A stretch of DNA of 64,000 nt, taken from assembly GCF_900187645.1 (NCBI RefSeq), contig NZ_FYEE01000003.1, positions 457,527 to 521,526 of the forward strand, read 5' to 3'. This DNA comes from Pseudomonas sp. Irchel 3E20. Lineage in GTDB: Bacteria > Pseudomonadota > Gammaproteobacteria > Pseudomonadales > Pseudomonadaceae. This document shows, piece by piece, positions 33,501 to 43,344 of the stretch. The stretch's first letter is position 1. The number at the start of each line of letters is the position of its first letter. Position numbers and translations under genes: made by a program. Below the pieces are notes generated by a model. The model saw only the letters and a program-made list of their open reading frames with translations, ran no database searches and was not told the DNA's origin.

Positions 33501-36493
33501 GCGTGTCGGATGATGCCCTGCTTGAGCTGCGGGCCTTGGGCGATGTGGATTTTCAGGGCATCACGCGCGGCATCGGGCAAGGCCTGGAGAATTGCGGTGT
33601 ACAGGTCGGTCTGGCCAAACAGCGGGCCCTTGGCGTCGGCTGGGATGTAGTGGCCGTCCTCGGTGGCGATCAACAGCCGCTGCACGGCCCCGTAAGGATT
33701 GCCGATGATCTCGCGGTTGCGGCCGCCGGCCGAGTATTGCTTGACTTGAATGCACACATCTGTGGGCCAGCCCGGCAGTTGCTGCAGAGAATGCAGCGCC
33801 AGCCTATCGGTGTCGGGGTTGTCCACACTCGCCAGGTAGAGCCCCTCGTAGGCGCGGCTGATGCGTACTTCAAGGCGTGCCCAGCGGGCGAGTTCGACCA
33901 GGTGCGTGGGCACGCGCCCGGCGTCGATTTGCTTGAGGTCAGCGGCGCTGGCGTTACTCAGCAGCTCCTCGGCGGCGCTCAGGGGCAGGCCCGGTGTGGT
34001 GTCGATAAGGGTCGTCAGCCTGGGGTCCTGGGTGTATTCCTGGGTGCGGTAACGGGAATCGAACAGCGATGTCCGTTTGCCCTGGGCCAGGCTGGCGAGC
34101 CGCTTGCGTAGCTTTTGCGTGCGCGCTTGCAGCGAGGTGGCTGGGTAGCCGAATTCCTCTTCCAGCAGCACCTTGCGCTCCGGTTCGCTCAGGCTTTGCA
34201 GGACGGTGGACAAAAACTCGCCATTGTCCAACTGAGCCTCGTGGATCTGTACCACGCTGGCGTCCGGGTCGCCGGCCAGTTCCCAGGCGGTTTTCCCCTG
34301 GCCGTCGAGAAAGCGCAGGGTCTTGCTGCGCGGCAGTAGGCCATAGTGGCTGAGCAGCATGACCTGGGTCTGTTTATCGGCTAAGGCATACACCGCCGGG
34401 TCGTCGCTGTTGAGCTGGGCGATGAATTCCTCCAGGGCCTGGTCGATCACGAAGCGCTTGTGGCTGTCTTTGAGCAGCGGCGGCATTGGCTCTTGATTGA
34501 GGTGCAGTTTGCGCAGTGCATCGGCGTCGGTGGCGCTGATGTGGCGCACTTGCGCCAGTTGGCTGTCGCTCAAGCCGTCCGCGTGGTAGCCCAGGCGCCG
34601 CATCAGGGTGCTGTCATTCCACGCCAGTGGGTTTTCCTCGGTGCCCAACCAGGCGCCTTCACCGTTGCCGCGGGCGAGGGGGCGGTAGGCTTCGGGGCGC
34701 AAGGGGTGGAGCAGGTGCGGACGGGCGCTGGCCGGGTCCGGTGCGACCACATAGTGCTTGCCGGCCAGGGGCAGCACCTGTTGCCCGCGCAAGGTGTGCA
34801 GGCCCTGGGTGTCGGGGCGCGAGTGCTTGGCCAGTTGCAGGTCATGGGCGTAAGGGCTGAGGTCCGGTTGCCACAAACGGGTCTTGCCGTCTGTCGAGGT
34901 GACCGGTTTGAGTCGGTCGAAAAACGCCCACAGCTGGGGCGAGAGCGTCTTGCGCAACACGTCTTCGGCCAGGGGCAGGCCTGTGGCGAACAAGCCCAGC
35001 TGAACCAGTTGCTCGGCGATCGACATCAGGTGTTCGAAGGCTTTGCTGCGTTGGCCTTCGGCCCAGTCGACAATGCCTTCGATGGTCTCGTCCAGCAGTT
35101 GGTAGGCGCTGTAGCCGAGCATCAACAGGCCCATGGGTGGGACAAAGGGCGTCGCGATGAACGCTGCGACCTCCAACAGGCCGCTGGCGATTTTCGCCAC
35201 AGCGTCCCAGCGCCGCCAGCGTGCCTGCTGGTCAGCGCGGGCGGTGGCGACGGCGATGCTCTGGGCGTCGTTTATCAGGGCATTGAACTGAGCCTCATAC
35301 AGATGCTTGAACAACTCGTCGTCGAACTTCACGGCCCTCAGTTGCAGGTTGGGGCGCTCGATAGGTTCTTCGCGCCATGTCGGCAGCGGGTCGCCCGGGG
35401 AATGGGGATGCCAGGTGATGGCGCTGAGGCGGTTGTTGAGGTCGGCAAAAAAATGTGGGCGTATCGAATGCTCCACAAAACGGCTGAAAAACTTCTGGTA
35501 CTGCGGTGTGCGCAAGCGGGCGAGCAGGTCTTGCATGAAGTCGGCGCTGGACGGGTAGTGCTTGAGCGGGTGCTGAGGGTCTTCAGGGATGTAGGCGATC
35601 ACCGGCGCTACGCCCTGGCTGTGCTCAAGGTCCGGGGCGAACAGCACGATGCCGGTCATCCTCGCCGACATCAGGTACAGGTCGTGGCACAACAGGGGTT
35701 CGCAGCCTGCTTCCAGAGGGGGCGTGCCGTCGAGCAAGAAGTGCAGCGATGAATAGGTGCTGGCAGGAATGTCGTTTTTCATCAGTGCCATCTGCAGGGC
35801 GACCTTCAGGGCCGCCACTTGGCTGTCGCGCACTTTGCCGCGTAGGCGCGCGTCGGCCACGGGGTTGTCCAGCCCCAGGTATTGCTTGAGGTAGCGCTGG
35901 TACTGGGCGCCGATGTCCAGCTCCCGGCACAGGCGGGCGAAGGTTGGCACACTGAGCCGCGCATTGATGGCCGAGAGGCTCTCGAACAGGCCGTTGGCGT
36001 CGGGGCGGCTGATGAACCGGGAGTTGGGGTCGTAGGCATCGGCCAGGGTCTCGGCCTGCTCGAAGTTGTGCAGCGCCGCATCGCGCAATGACAGGGTGCG
36101 CACTCGGCTGGCGTTGGCGGCGATCGAGAAGGCAGAAAGCGGCGCCGCCACGTAGAGGCGCAGGTAAATGGTCGCCACATCCTGCTCGATACCGAAGCGA
36201 CTTTTCAGGGCCAGTTGCAGGCGCTCGCTGGCGAAGTCCTCGGGGCTTTGCAGGTCTTGCAGGGCCTTGTCGACCAGGTTCTGTGTGGTCCAGGCCTGGG
36301 CGATCAAGGGTTTGAGTTGCCGATGCTGCTCGCCCGAGGCACTGGCGTACCAGTCGGCAATAACCACTGGCGCGGCTTTGAGCGCGGCCTGCTTATGCGC
36401 TGAGGCCTCGCCCAGCCATTGGGGAATGGCGTTCTGAAGAATCTCGCGGTGCAGGTCGCGAAAGCGCGCGGGGGGAAGGGGGGGAAGAGACAT
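30581..36493 (-). CDS. Giant dermonecrotic-toxin-like (DUF6543-type) protein with three LRR cassettes
   Basis: 1970-residue protein. Residues 1-about 560 are an alpha-helical front domain recognised as the DUF6543/dermonecrotic-toxin-like N-terminus of pseudomonad giant LRR proteins. It includes a hydrophobic stretch at about 431-475 (LLEVAAFIATPFVPPMGLLM, then GYSAYQLLDETIEGIVDWAE). A middle region (about 560-1040) follows, with GLPLSAAEELLSNASAADLK and VRISRAYEGLYLASV. Then come three repeated cassettes at about 1045-1345, 1355-1640 and 1650-1945. Each has a helical lead (xxLYPTxxxxDINRxxxxLPG, then LxFKxxLQxCWRRE), about eight leucine-rich repeats (LKTLDLFSNPLHLTPSV type) and a cap (DLSxNPLSxxTLEKIKSYC). 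The protein stops 50 residues after the last repeat. No NEL E3-ligase or other enzyme follows. No signal peptide; AGGACG before ATG 36493. Paralogue of the gene upstream, probably co-transcribed. Confidence 0.85.
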   Translation of the reverse strand: MSLPPLPPARFRDLHREILQNAIPQWLGEASAHKQAALKAAPVVIADWYASASGEQHRQLKPLIAQAWTTQNLVDKALQDLQSPEDFASERLQLALKSRFGIEQDVATIYLRLYVAAPLSAFSIAANASRVRTLSLRDAALHNFEQAETLADAYDPNSRFISRPDANGLFESLSAINARLSVPTFARLCRELDIGAQYQRYLKQYLGLDNPVADARLRGKVRDSQVAALKVALQMALMKNDIPASTYSSLHFLLDGTPPLEAGCEPLLCHDLYLMSARMTGIVLFAPDLEHSQGVAPVIAYIPEDPQHPLKHYPSSADFMQDLLARLRTPQYQKFFSRFVEHSIRPHFFADLNNRLSAITWHPHSPGDPLPTWREEPIERPNLQLRAVKFDDELFKHLYEAQFNALINDAQSIAVATARADQQARWRRWDAVAKIASGLLEVAAFIATPFVPPMGLLMLGYSAYQLLDETIEGIVDWAEGQRSKAFEHLMSIAEQLVQLGLFATGLPLAEDVLRKTLSPQLWAFFDRLKPVTSTDGKTRLWQPDLSPYAHDLQLAKHSRPDTQGLHTLRGQQVLPLAGKHYVVAPDPASARPHLLHPLRPEAYRPLARGNGEGAWLGTEENPLAWNDSTLMRRLGYHADGLSDSQLAQVRHISATDADALRKLHLNQEPMPPLLKDSHKRFVIDQALEEFIAQLNSDDPAVYALADKQTQVMLLSHYGLLPRSKTLRFLDGQGKTAWELAGDPDASVVQIHEAQLDNGEFLSTVLQSLSEPERKVLLEEEFGYPATSLQARTQKLRKRLASLAQGKRTSLFDSRYRTQEYTQDPRLTTLIDTTPGLPLSAAEELLSNASAADLKQIDAGRVPTHLVELARWARLEVRISRAYEGLYLASVDNPDTDRLALHSLQQLPGWPTDVCIQVKQYSAGGRNREIIGNPYGAVQRLLIATEDGHYIPADAKGPLFGQTDLYTAILQALPDAARDALKIHIAQGPQLKQGIIRHAIDRTRLRALLAAEPVRKPTYDPRLMRLPGGMEGYRAAPTPGPSQGPSLEQQVHQLFPAWSPEQIRDLSVNLRRVPGGAQSALASLQHEYLTLDQDIAVWENNVRRPSLGPNLQLRQQQHAYERQTRRLWGQELRRAWRHETALDDYYEPPTRNGRTLHLGTSLESELPLLSVRFEYISHLTLEGNNLPLGNLNAFLQGFPRLRFLAIRSIPLGELPPAVFDMTTLNELVLSECNITLTADSQRRLTAMPRLKTLDLFSNPLHLTPSVENMPDLEYIDLEGTSIAQFPPGLSNRPHLQTAILSNNRIEELPAALFDLPARTSERFDLGNNPLSRATLEQVKAYCHRTGQYWEADAPAADRAQVQALYPTFGHQDINRFIYSLPGNLEMGTIELARLEVEYAQLENDLSPWISDPNASEATRTARLAFKNELQACWRRETALDPDSLGSPPTHELALDLSATGPLPELHAALGHVSTLTLKGDGAAVQIANLLGNFTALERLNTENLLLGSIPPSVFQLSGLRGLSLNKGAIELTAQSVQALAGLPHLQRLHLDDNPIGLLPDVARMPHLIELSLQNTGLNEISTTLQDALPRLTLKMNRNAITQVPDELFAMPAAATQGLDLSANPLSAATLEKIKSYCQANRVHLGADAPPQDQARARMLYPTLADDDINGVLFQLPGTLDDISLHLTRLETEAQTLDADLSQWALDVPLQHPLHGTPLDEQSRAAEQVRRLSFKAQLQRCWHREPPQDAMNPQRLLIDTHVMGDLPQVGARFEAITELELVGDKSGMDVSAFLKSFPHLNSLSISGYALRDVPQVVLNTPRLIVLGLDDCDVHLSASSADALSGMSNLEFLDLEENPLGRTPDLSHMHKLTTLYLGHTGLTEVPPGLFNLSQLRALNLRNNLIREIPSDILELPTPLDDDSDLSGNPLSEQSLEYLRQYYVLTGNSLNVEEATVAADGTPLTPQPMRPSEA

Positions 36494-36526
36494 GAGGTCG
36501 TCCTTGTCAGGTAATGAATATGGGGA

Positions 36527-36586
36527 GTGGCAAGCGGCAGGCTCATCCGTGATGTCTTGCCGCTTGAAGCTCGCCGCTTGCCGCTA
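36527..36586. repeat. Inverted/direct repeat between the two giant genes
   Basis: CAAGCGGCAG at 36531-36540 is inverted relative to CTTGCCGCTT at 36556-36565 and CTTGCCGCT at 36578-36586. It fits the CTTGCCGCTTGAAGC-type pseudomonad repeat. It could form alternative hairpins in the 98-base spacer and reduce read-through into the downstream paralogue. Confidence 0.65.
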
Positions 36587-36591
36587 AAAAC

Positions 36592-39500
36592 CTATTCCTC
36601 GATCGGCTGTACGACCGGGTCGACGATGACGCCGGCCGTGGGGTCGCCGTAGTTGGGGAACTGTTCGGTGCCCAGGTTGATTTCCATCGGGTTGCTCAGG
36701 TTGACGTTCAACTGCACGCCGGTCTGGCGGTAGTAGTGCTTGAGCCGTGTCAGGCTCTGTTCGGACAGAGGGTTGCGGCGCAAGTCAAAGTTCTCGCTGA
36801 CCTGGGCGGGTATTTCGAAGAGGTCGTCAGGGATTTCGCTGATGTTGTTGTTGCTCAAGTCGGCTTTCTGCAAGCCCTCGATGGTCAGCAGGCCCTTGGG
36901 GATTTCGGTGGTGCCAGTGTTTTGTAGCGACAGCTCTATCAGTGCGCTCATTTTGCTCACGTCCAGCGTTTGGCCGAGGCGGTTGTGGCTCAGGTCCAGG
37001 TACTCCAACTGTTCAAGCTCGGCTAGCCAACCGGCGGTTTGTGGCGTAAGCCGCAGGGAGCAATGCACGATGTCCAGGGCCACGAGGTTGCCCAGCCTTG
37101 AAACGGCGCTCGGCACCACGTCCAGTTGGAGGTTGTGTAGGTACAGGTTGTCCAGGTTGGGAAAGAGGGCCAGGAAGCGATCGACTTCCAGCAGCAGGCC
37201 ATTACTGTGCAACGAGAGGTAGGTGACGTGGCTGAAGTCCGCCGTGAGTGCGGGCAGTTCGCCCATGATCGATAGGCTGGCGGAGAGCATGTGGCCGGGT
37301 ACCAGGAGGTCTGTGTCCTCGCTGTCACGCTCGCTCAGGCGCCGCCAGCATATTTTGAGCTGATTAGAAAACTCCAGGCGCAGGGCCTGTTGTTGGGCGA
37401 CTTCCGTGGCGCTCAACGCCCGCCCAAGGACCAAATGGTCGCCGGGCACCGCGACGGTCCAGGCTTGCAAGTCGTCCCCCAGTTTTTCGAACTCGGCCTC
37501 TAGGGCTGTCAATGCCTGGCGGGCTCCTTGAGTGTCGCCGGGCAAACGATAGAAGAAGCGGCTGGCGTCGTTCTGGGTGAACTTGGGGTAAAGCGCTTGA
37601 ACTCGTTGTATATCGGGCATCGCGGCCTCGACCCCGAAATTGTGCCCGGTGGCTTGAAAGTGTGCGCGGATACGCTGGCGCACGGCTTCGGGGTAAGGGT
37701 TGTTGCCCAACTCCAGCTCATCGGCGAACGTCAGGTGGTTGCTGAACAGCGCAGGCGGCAACTGCTGCAGGTTGTTGTTGCGAAGCCGTGCGCTAATCAG
37801 CCGTGTCCGGCTAAGCAAACCGTTGGGCAGTTCGCGGATGTGCGTACGGCTTAGATCCAGGTACTGCAGGTTGTCCATGGCGCTGACATCGGGGGACAGT
37901 TCAAGCGGGTTGCCGAACAGATCCAAGATCTCCAGCCCGGTCAGGGTCGCCAGTTGCCCGCGGGTGGCGGTGGTCAGTTGCAGTTGGCAATGGGTCAGCA
38001 GCAACTCCTTGAGCTGGGGCATGTGCCCGAGTGCGTCGGGCAGAGTGCCCAGCGCAATGCTATCGAGCTCCAGGCGATGCAGGTTGGGGAACCGCAGCAG
38101 TAACCCATGGGCCCCCAGCGTGGCATTGTTGCCTTTGAGCGCCAGCACCGTGAGGTGGCTGAAGTCGCAGGGGAGTTGCGGCAATTCGCCGATGAGGTCC
38201 TCCGAAAAACGCAGCTCCAAGTGCTGTTGGTCGTGGAGGAACTCATGCTGGACGTTTTGCCGCCAGGAGGCTTTGACCTTGGCCATGAAGCGGCGTCGGG
38301 TGAGTTGTTGCAGCACCCGTTCGCTGTCGCTGATGAGCTCGGCGGTGATGGGGTGTTTTTGGGGAGGGGTGACAACCCACTTGGCCAGCGTTGCGGTGAG
38401 TTCGGCAAACTCCTGCTCTAGGCGATCCAGGCTGGCCAGGGCGCCGGCCGAGGTGGATTGCAGGGCATACAAGAAGGCCTGAATACGCTGGCGGCCGAAA
38501 CTGGGGAACAACCGTTTGGCTCGCATTTGCAAGGCCGTGTAGCCAACGTTCAGTTGGCCGTAGCCTTCCATGCCACCGGGCAGGCGCATCAAGTCTGGGT
38601 CGTATGCGGGTTTGCGGATGGGCTGCTGCTCCAGCAACTGGCCCAGGTTTTCGCGATCCAGCGCATGGTCGCGCAAGCTCTGGCGCAGACGCTCGCCCTG
38701 GCCGATGTGCAAGTCCAGGGCGCGGCGGTGCTCGTCCGGCAAGGCTTGCAAGATCGCATCGTGGAACTCGCTGGCGGCGTGCAGGGTCTGGCCCCGGTCG
38801 TCGTAAGCCTGGTAGCGGCCATCGTCCAGGCGCACCAAAACCTTCTGGACACTGGCCTGAGGGGGGCCGATACGATCGCTCAGGGCGCCGTCGAATGAAT
38901 AATCGCGCACGCTGATGCTGGTGTCGGCCAGCCACCCGGGCAGGTTAGGCAACGAATGCAGTGCAAGGCGATGGCTGTCGGTGTTCTCGAATGACTTGAG
39001 GTACAACCCCTCGTAGGCGCGCGACACGCGAACCTGCAACAGGGCTGCACGGCTCGCTTCGCTCCAGGAGGCGGGTAAGCGGCCTTGGTCCAGCTCGGTC
39101 AGTTGCGCGGCGCTGGCGTTGTGCAGCAGTTCCTCGGCGACGGCGGTGGGCAGGCCGGGTGCGGCGGCGACCAGGGTCTGCACCCGTGGGTCGGTGGAGT
39201 GCTCCACGCCCCGGTAGCGGGCTTCAAAAATTGAGGCGCGTTTGTTCTCGGCGGTCTGTGCCAGGGCCTTGCGCAACTGACGCGTGCGGGCCTGGAGGCT
39301 GAGGGTGGGGGCGCCGAAGTTTTCGCCGAACAACGCTTTGATTTGAGTGTCATCCAGCGCGCTCAGAACCGCTTGCAGGAAGTGGCCGTTGTTGAAGTGT
39401 TCAGTGCTGACCTGGATGACCGGCAACCCGCGATCGGCATTGAAAGTCCACAGGCTATTGCCGTCGGTGTCCACCACGCGCAGCGCCTTGGACTCGGGCC

Positions 39501-41676
39501 ACAAGCCGTAGTTGGTCATCAGGTGCAGTTGGGACTGGATGTCGGCCTGGTGATAGAGCGCGGGGTCGTCGCTCTTGAGCTGCTCGATCAGCGCCTGGAT
39601 GTCCTTGTCGATGTTAAGGCGCGTGAGCATGTCGGCGAGCAGGGGCGGGGCCGGCTCGTGCTCAACGTGCATCTTGCGCAGCACGTCTTCGTGATAGCCG
39701 CTAAAGCGCAGCAGTTCTTCGCTTTCGCTGGCGGTCAGGCGCGCGGCGTTGAGGCCCATGCGCCGCAGCACCGTGCCTCTGTCCCATTCCAGGGGCTGGT
39801 CCAGTTCGGTTTGCCAGGCCCCTTGGGCGTAATGGCGCAGTTTGGGGCGGTAGCCGTGGGGGCGTTGCGGGTGCGTGATGCGGTGCTCGCCGGTCAGCGG
39901 GTCATGCGTCACCGCGTAGGTTTTGCCCTCAAGGGTCAGCAGTTGCTTGCCCTCGGCCGCGTGCAGCCCGAGGCTGTCGGCCCGGGCACCGGGGGTGGGG
40001 CGCAGGGCGGTTTCATAGGGGGCGAGGTCGGGCTGCCAGTAGCGCAGCTTGCCGTCGCTGGCGGTTACTGTCTTGAGCCGGTCGATAAAGGCCTGCACTG
40101 GTGCCGGCAGGGCGTCGCGAAAGGCGTCGGCGGCAACCGCCCCGCCTACGCTCAGGGTGCCAAGCTGGACGATGGACTCCACCACCTCCATGAAATGCTC
40201 GAACGCCTGCTGCCTCTGGCCCTCGGCCCAGTCGACGACAGATTCGAAGGTGTCATCCAGCAACTGATAAGCCATGTAGGCGAGCATCACCTCGCCAAGG
40301 AGTGGCACGAACGGTGCCAGCAGCATCGAGGCTGCGTTGAGCACCGAACTGGCAATTTTCGTGAAGGTGTCCCACAAGGCCCAGCGCACTTGGCTGTCGA
40401 CGGTTGCAGTGGGCACGGCGAGTACGCGGGCGTCGTTGAGGATCTTGTCCAGCTTGCTGTGATGCAGGTGCAGCCACAGGTCTTCGCGCACGGCGAGGGC
40501 CGACAGTTGCAGGTTCGGCCGCTCAATGGGTTCGGCGCGCCACGAGGGCAGTGGGCTGCCGGGCACATGGCGATGCCAGGTGACCCGGCTCAGGCGCTGT
40601 TGCAGGCCCGCAAAGAACGGCGGGCGGTCCTGCTGGGCGACGAAACGGCTGAAAAAATGCTGATAGTCGGGCTCACGTAGTTGGCGAACCAGTTCTTCGG
40701 TGAACGCCGCTGCGGACTCATATTCGCGGAGCGGGTGCGCCGGGTCGTCGGGAACGTACGCCACGATTTTGAGCACTTGATCGTGCTGTTCAAAATCGGC
40801 ACCGAACAGCACGATCCCGGTCAACCTGCTGGACATGATCGCCAGGTCGTGATGGCACAGAGGCTGACCATCGAGGGTGACGTCCGGGTGGCCGTCGAGG
40901 TAGCGGCGCAGGGCGTGAAAACTGTCCTGGCTGATTTCGTTTTGCATCCGTGCCAGGTGCAGCGCGGCCTTTAGTGCGGCTTTCTGGCTACGGCCGACGC
41001 TGGCGCGCAGGGTGGCGTCCAGCGTCGCATCGGTCACGCCCAGCTGGCGTTCCAGGTAGGCCTGGTAACGCTGACCAATGTCCAGCGCCCTGCACAGGCG
41101 GACGAACGCGGCGATCGGCAGGCGCTGCTTGATGCCTGGGAGAATGTCGTACTGGTTGAGCCGGTCGGGCTCACTGATGTAGTCGGAGTGGGCGTCGAAC
41201 GCGTCTTCCTCGGCTTCGTCGGCTTCAAAGTTATGCAGGGCCGCCGCCAGCAGTGACACCGTCCAGGTACGCGTGGCGCCGGTTGGGATGGGGAAGGGCT
41301 CGGCGGTCGCCGGAATGTACAGTTGCAGGAAGGTGCGGCGAACGTCCAAATCCAGCCCGTGCTGGGCCTTGAGCGCGGCGATGAGCAGGGGTTCGGCGAA
41401 GGCGTTGATGTCCTGTACTTGGGCCAGTAGTTCGTCGACCTGGTTTTGCGCGGTCCAGTGGGCGTTGTTGAGTTGCTGCAACTGCTGGTGTTGGTCAGGC
41501 GTTGCGCTGGCGTGCCAGGGCGGCACCTGCGTGCGGACACGGGCCAAGGCCTGGCGCCGGGCCGGCGGGGCATTGCGCAGCCAGTCGGGCACCGCATCCA
41601 GTAGTAAGTGGTAGTGGGATGGCGCGTGCAGGGGCGGGGCGCTGGTCCCGAGGTCCGGTGTGTGTGGGTGAGGCAT
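36592..41676 (-). CDS. Giant dermonecrotic-toxin-like (DUF6543-type) protein with two LRR cassettes
   Basis: 1694-residue paralogue of the downstream giant protein. The same order is seen: a helical front domain (YHLLLDAVPDWLRNAPPARR), then a hydrophobic stretch at about 435-478 (SSVLNAASMLLAPFVPLLGE, YMAYQLLDDTFESVVDWAEG). The middle region has WQPDLAPYETAL, LTLEGKTYAV, VAEELLHNASAAQL and RVSRAYEGLYLKS. Only two LRR cassettes follow, at about 1050-1345 and 1355-1660 (leads RLFPSFGRQRIQAFLYAL and QALYPKFTQNDASRFFYRLP). The tail of about 65 residues (EINLGTEQFPNYGDPTAGVI) has no NEL or other catalytic motif. AAGGATTG precedes ATG 41676. It is divergent from aruC. Function unknown; family knowledge suggests a host- or competitor-directed effector, but secretion is not shown. 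Confidence 0.85.
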   Translation of the reverse strand: MPHPHTPDLGTSAPPLHAPSHYHLLLDAVPDWLRNAPPARRQALARVRTQVPPWHASATPDQHQQLQQLNNAHWTAQNQVDELLAQVQDINAFAEPLLIAALKAQHGLDLDVRRTFLQLYIPATAEPFPIPTGATRTWTVSLLAAALHNFEADEAEEDAFDAHSDYISEPDRLNQYDILPGIKQRLPIAAFVRLCRALDIGQRYQAYLERQLGVTDATLDATLRASVGRSQKAALKAALHLARMQNEISQDSFHALRRYLDGHPDVTLDGQPLCHHDLAIMSSRLTGIVLFGADFEQHDQVLKIVAYVPDDPAHPLREYESAAAFTEELVRQLREPDYQHFFSRFVAQQDRPPFFAGLQQRLSRVTWHRHVPGSPLPSWRAEPIERPNLQLSALAVREDLWLHLHHSKLDKILNDARVLAVPTATVDSQVRWALWDTFTKIASSVLNAASMLLAPFVPLLGEVMLAYMAYQLLDDTFESVVDWAEGQRQQAFEHFMEVVESIVQLGTLSVGGAVAADAFRDALPAPVQAFIDRLKTVTASDGKLRYWQPDLAPYETALRPTPGARADSLGLHAAEGKQLLTLEGKTYAVTHDPLTGEHRITHPQRPHGYRPKLRHYAQGAWQTELDQPLEWDRGTVLRRMGLNAARLTASESEELLRFSGYHEDVLRKMHVEHEPAPPLLADMLTRLNIDKDIQALIEQLKSDDPALYHQADIQSQLHLMTNYGLWPESKALRVVDTDGNSLWTFNADRGLPVIQVSTEHFNNGHFLQAVLSALDDTQIKALFGENFGAPTLSLQARTRQLRKALAQTAENKRASIFEARYRGVEHSTDPRVQTLVAAAPGLPTAVAEELLHNASAAQLTELDQGRLPASWSEASRAALLQVRVSRAYEGLYLKSFENTDSHRLALHSLPNLPGWLADTSISVRDYSFDGALSDRIGPPQASVQKVLVRLDDGRYQAYDDRGQTLHAASEFHDAILQALPDEHRRALDLHIGQGERLRQSLRDHALDRENLGQLLEQQPIRKPAYDPDLMRLPGGMEGYGQLNVGYTALQMRAKRLFPSFGRQRIQAFLYALQSTSAGALASLDRLEQEFAELTATLAKWVVTPPQKHPITAELISDSERVLQQLTRRRFMAKVKASWRQNVQHEFLHDQQHLELRFSEDLIGELPQLPCDFSHLTVLALKGNNATLGAHGLLLRFPNLHRLELDSIALGTLPDALGHMPQLKELLLTHCQLQLTTATRGQLATLTGLEILDLFGNPLELSPDVSAMDNLQYLDLSRTHIRELPNGLLSRTRLISARLRNNNLQQLPPALFSNHLTFADELELGNNPYPEAVRQRIRAHFQATGHNFGVEAAMPDIQRVQALYPKFTQNDASRFFYRLPGDTQGARQALTALEAEFEKLGDDLQAWTVAVPGDHLVLGRALSATEVAQQQALRLEFSNQLKICWRRLSERDSEDTDLLVPGHMLSASLSIMGELPALTADFSHVTYLSLHSNGLLLEVDRFLALFPNLDNLYLHNLQLDVVPSAVSRLGNLVALDIVHCSLRLTPQTAGWLAELEQLEYLDLSHNRLGQTLDVSKMSALIELSLQNTGTTEIPKGLLTIEGLQKADLSNNNISEIPDDLFEIPAQVSENFDLRRNPLSEQSLTRLKHYYRQTGVQLNVNLSNPMEINLGTEQFPNYGDPTAGVIVDPVVQPIEE

Positions 41677-41817
41677 TGTTCAATCCTTGTCGTGCCTGGA
41701 GGGGCGACTAGGAAAGCAAAGCGCTATCGGACAGGGGCGCTACATAGTTATCGGGAAGGCCTGCGCGCTTGAAATCAAATCCCCCGGCGCTGCCTATAAA
41801 GGCGGCGGGCAGTTTAA

Positions 41818-43206
<1,389 letters not shown>

Positions 43207-43212
43207 TAGACC

Positions 43213-43252
43213 TTTCGCTGCCCGGGCAACCGGGCAGCGAAACCCATTTTTT
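43213..43252 (+). terminator. Terminator-like hairpin between aruC and aruF
   Basis: Perfect 13-base stem TTTCGCTGCCCGG / CCGGGCAGCGAAA with GCAA loop, four bases, then six T, directly after the aruC stop. Confidence 0.85.
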
Positions 43253-43253
43253 G

Positions 43254-43308
43254 TGCCGGGCTGCCACACCGTATCTGGGTTGAACCAGGTCCATGGCCCG
43301 GCATTTTT
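43254..43308 (+). terminator. Second terminator-like hairpin between aruC and aruF
   Basis: TGCCGGGC paired with GCCCGGCA at a distance, closing an inner CTGG-GTTGAA-CCAG hairpin, followed by six T and the aruF ribosome site 29 bases later. Confidence 0.65.
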
Positions 43309-43344
43309 TCCTCTGTAGGTTTTTTCAAGTTAAGGAGTGACACC

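Noticed and set aside
41719..41728. AAGCGCTATC upstream of the giant LRR gene, resembling the GntR operator core TAGCGCT
   Set aside because: Only the 7-base core matches; the AC-N-AAG part is missing, so it is most likely chance.
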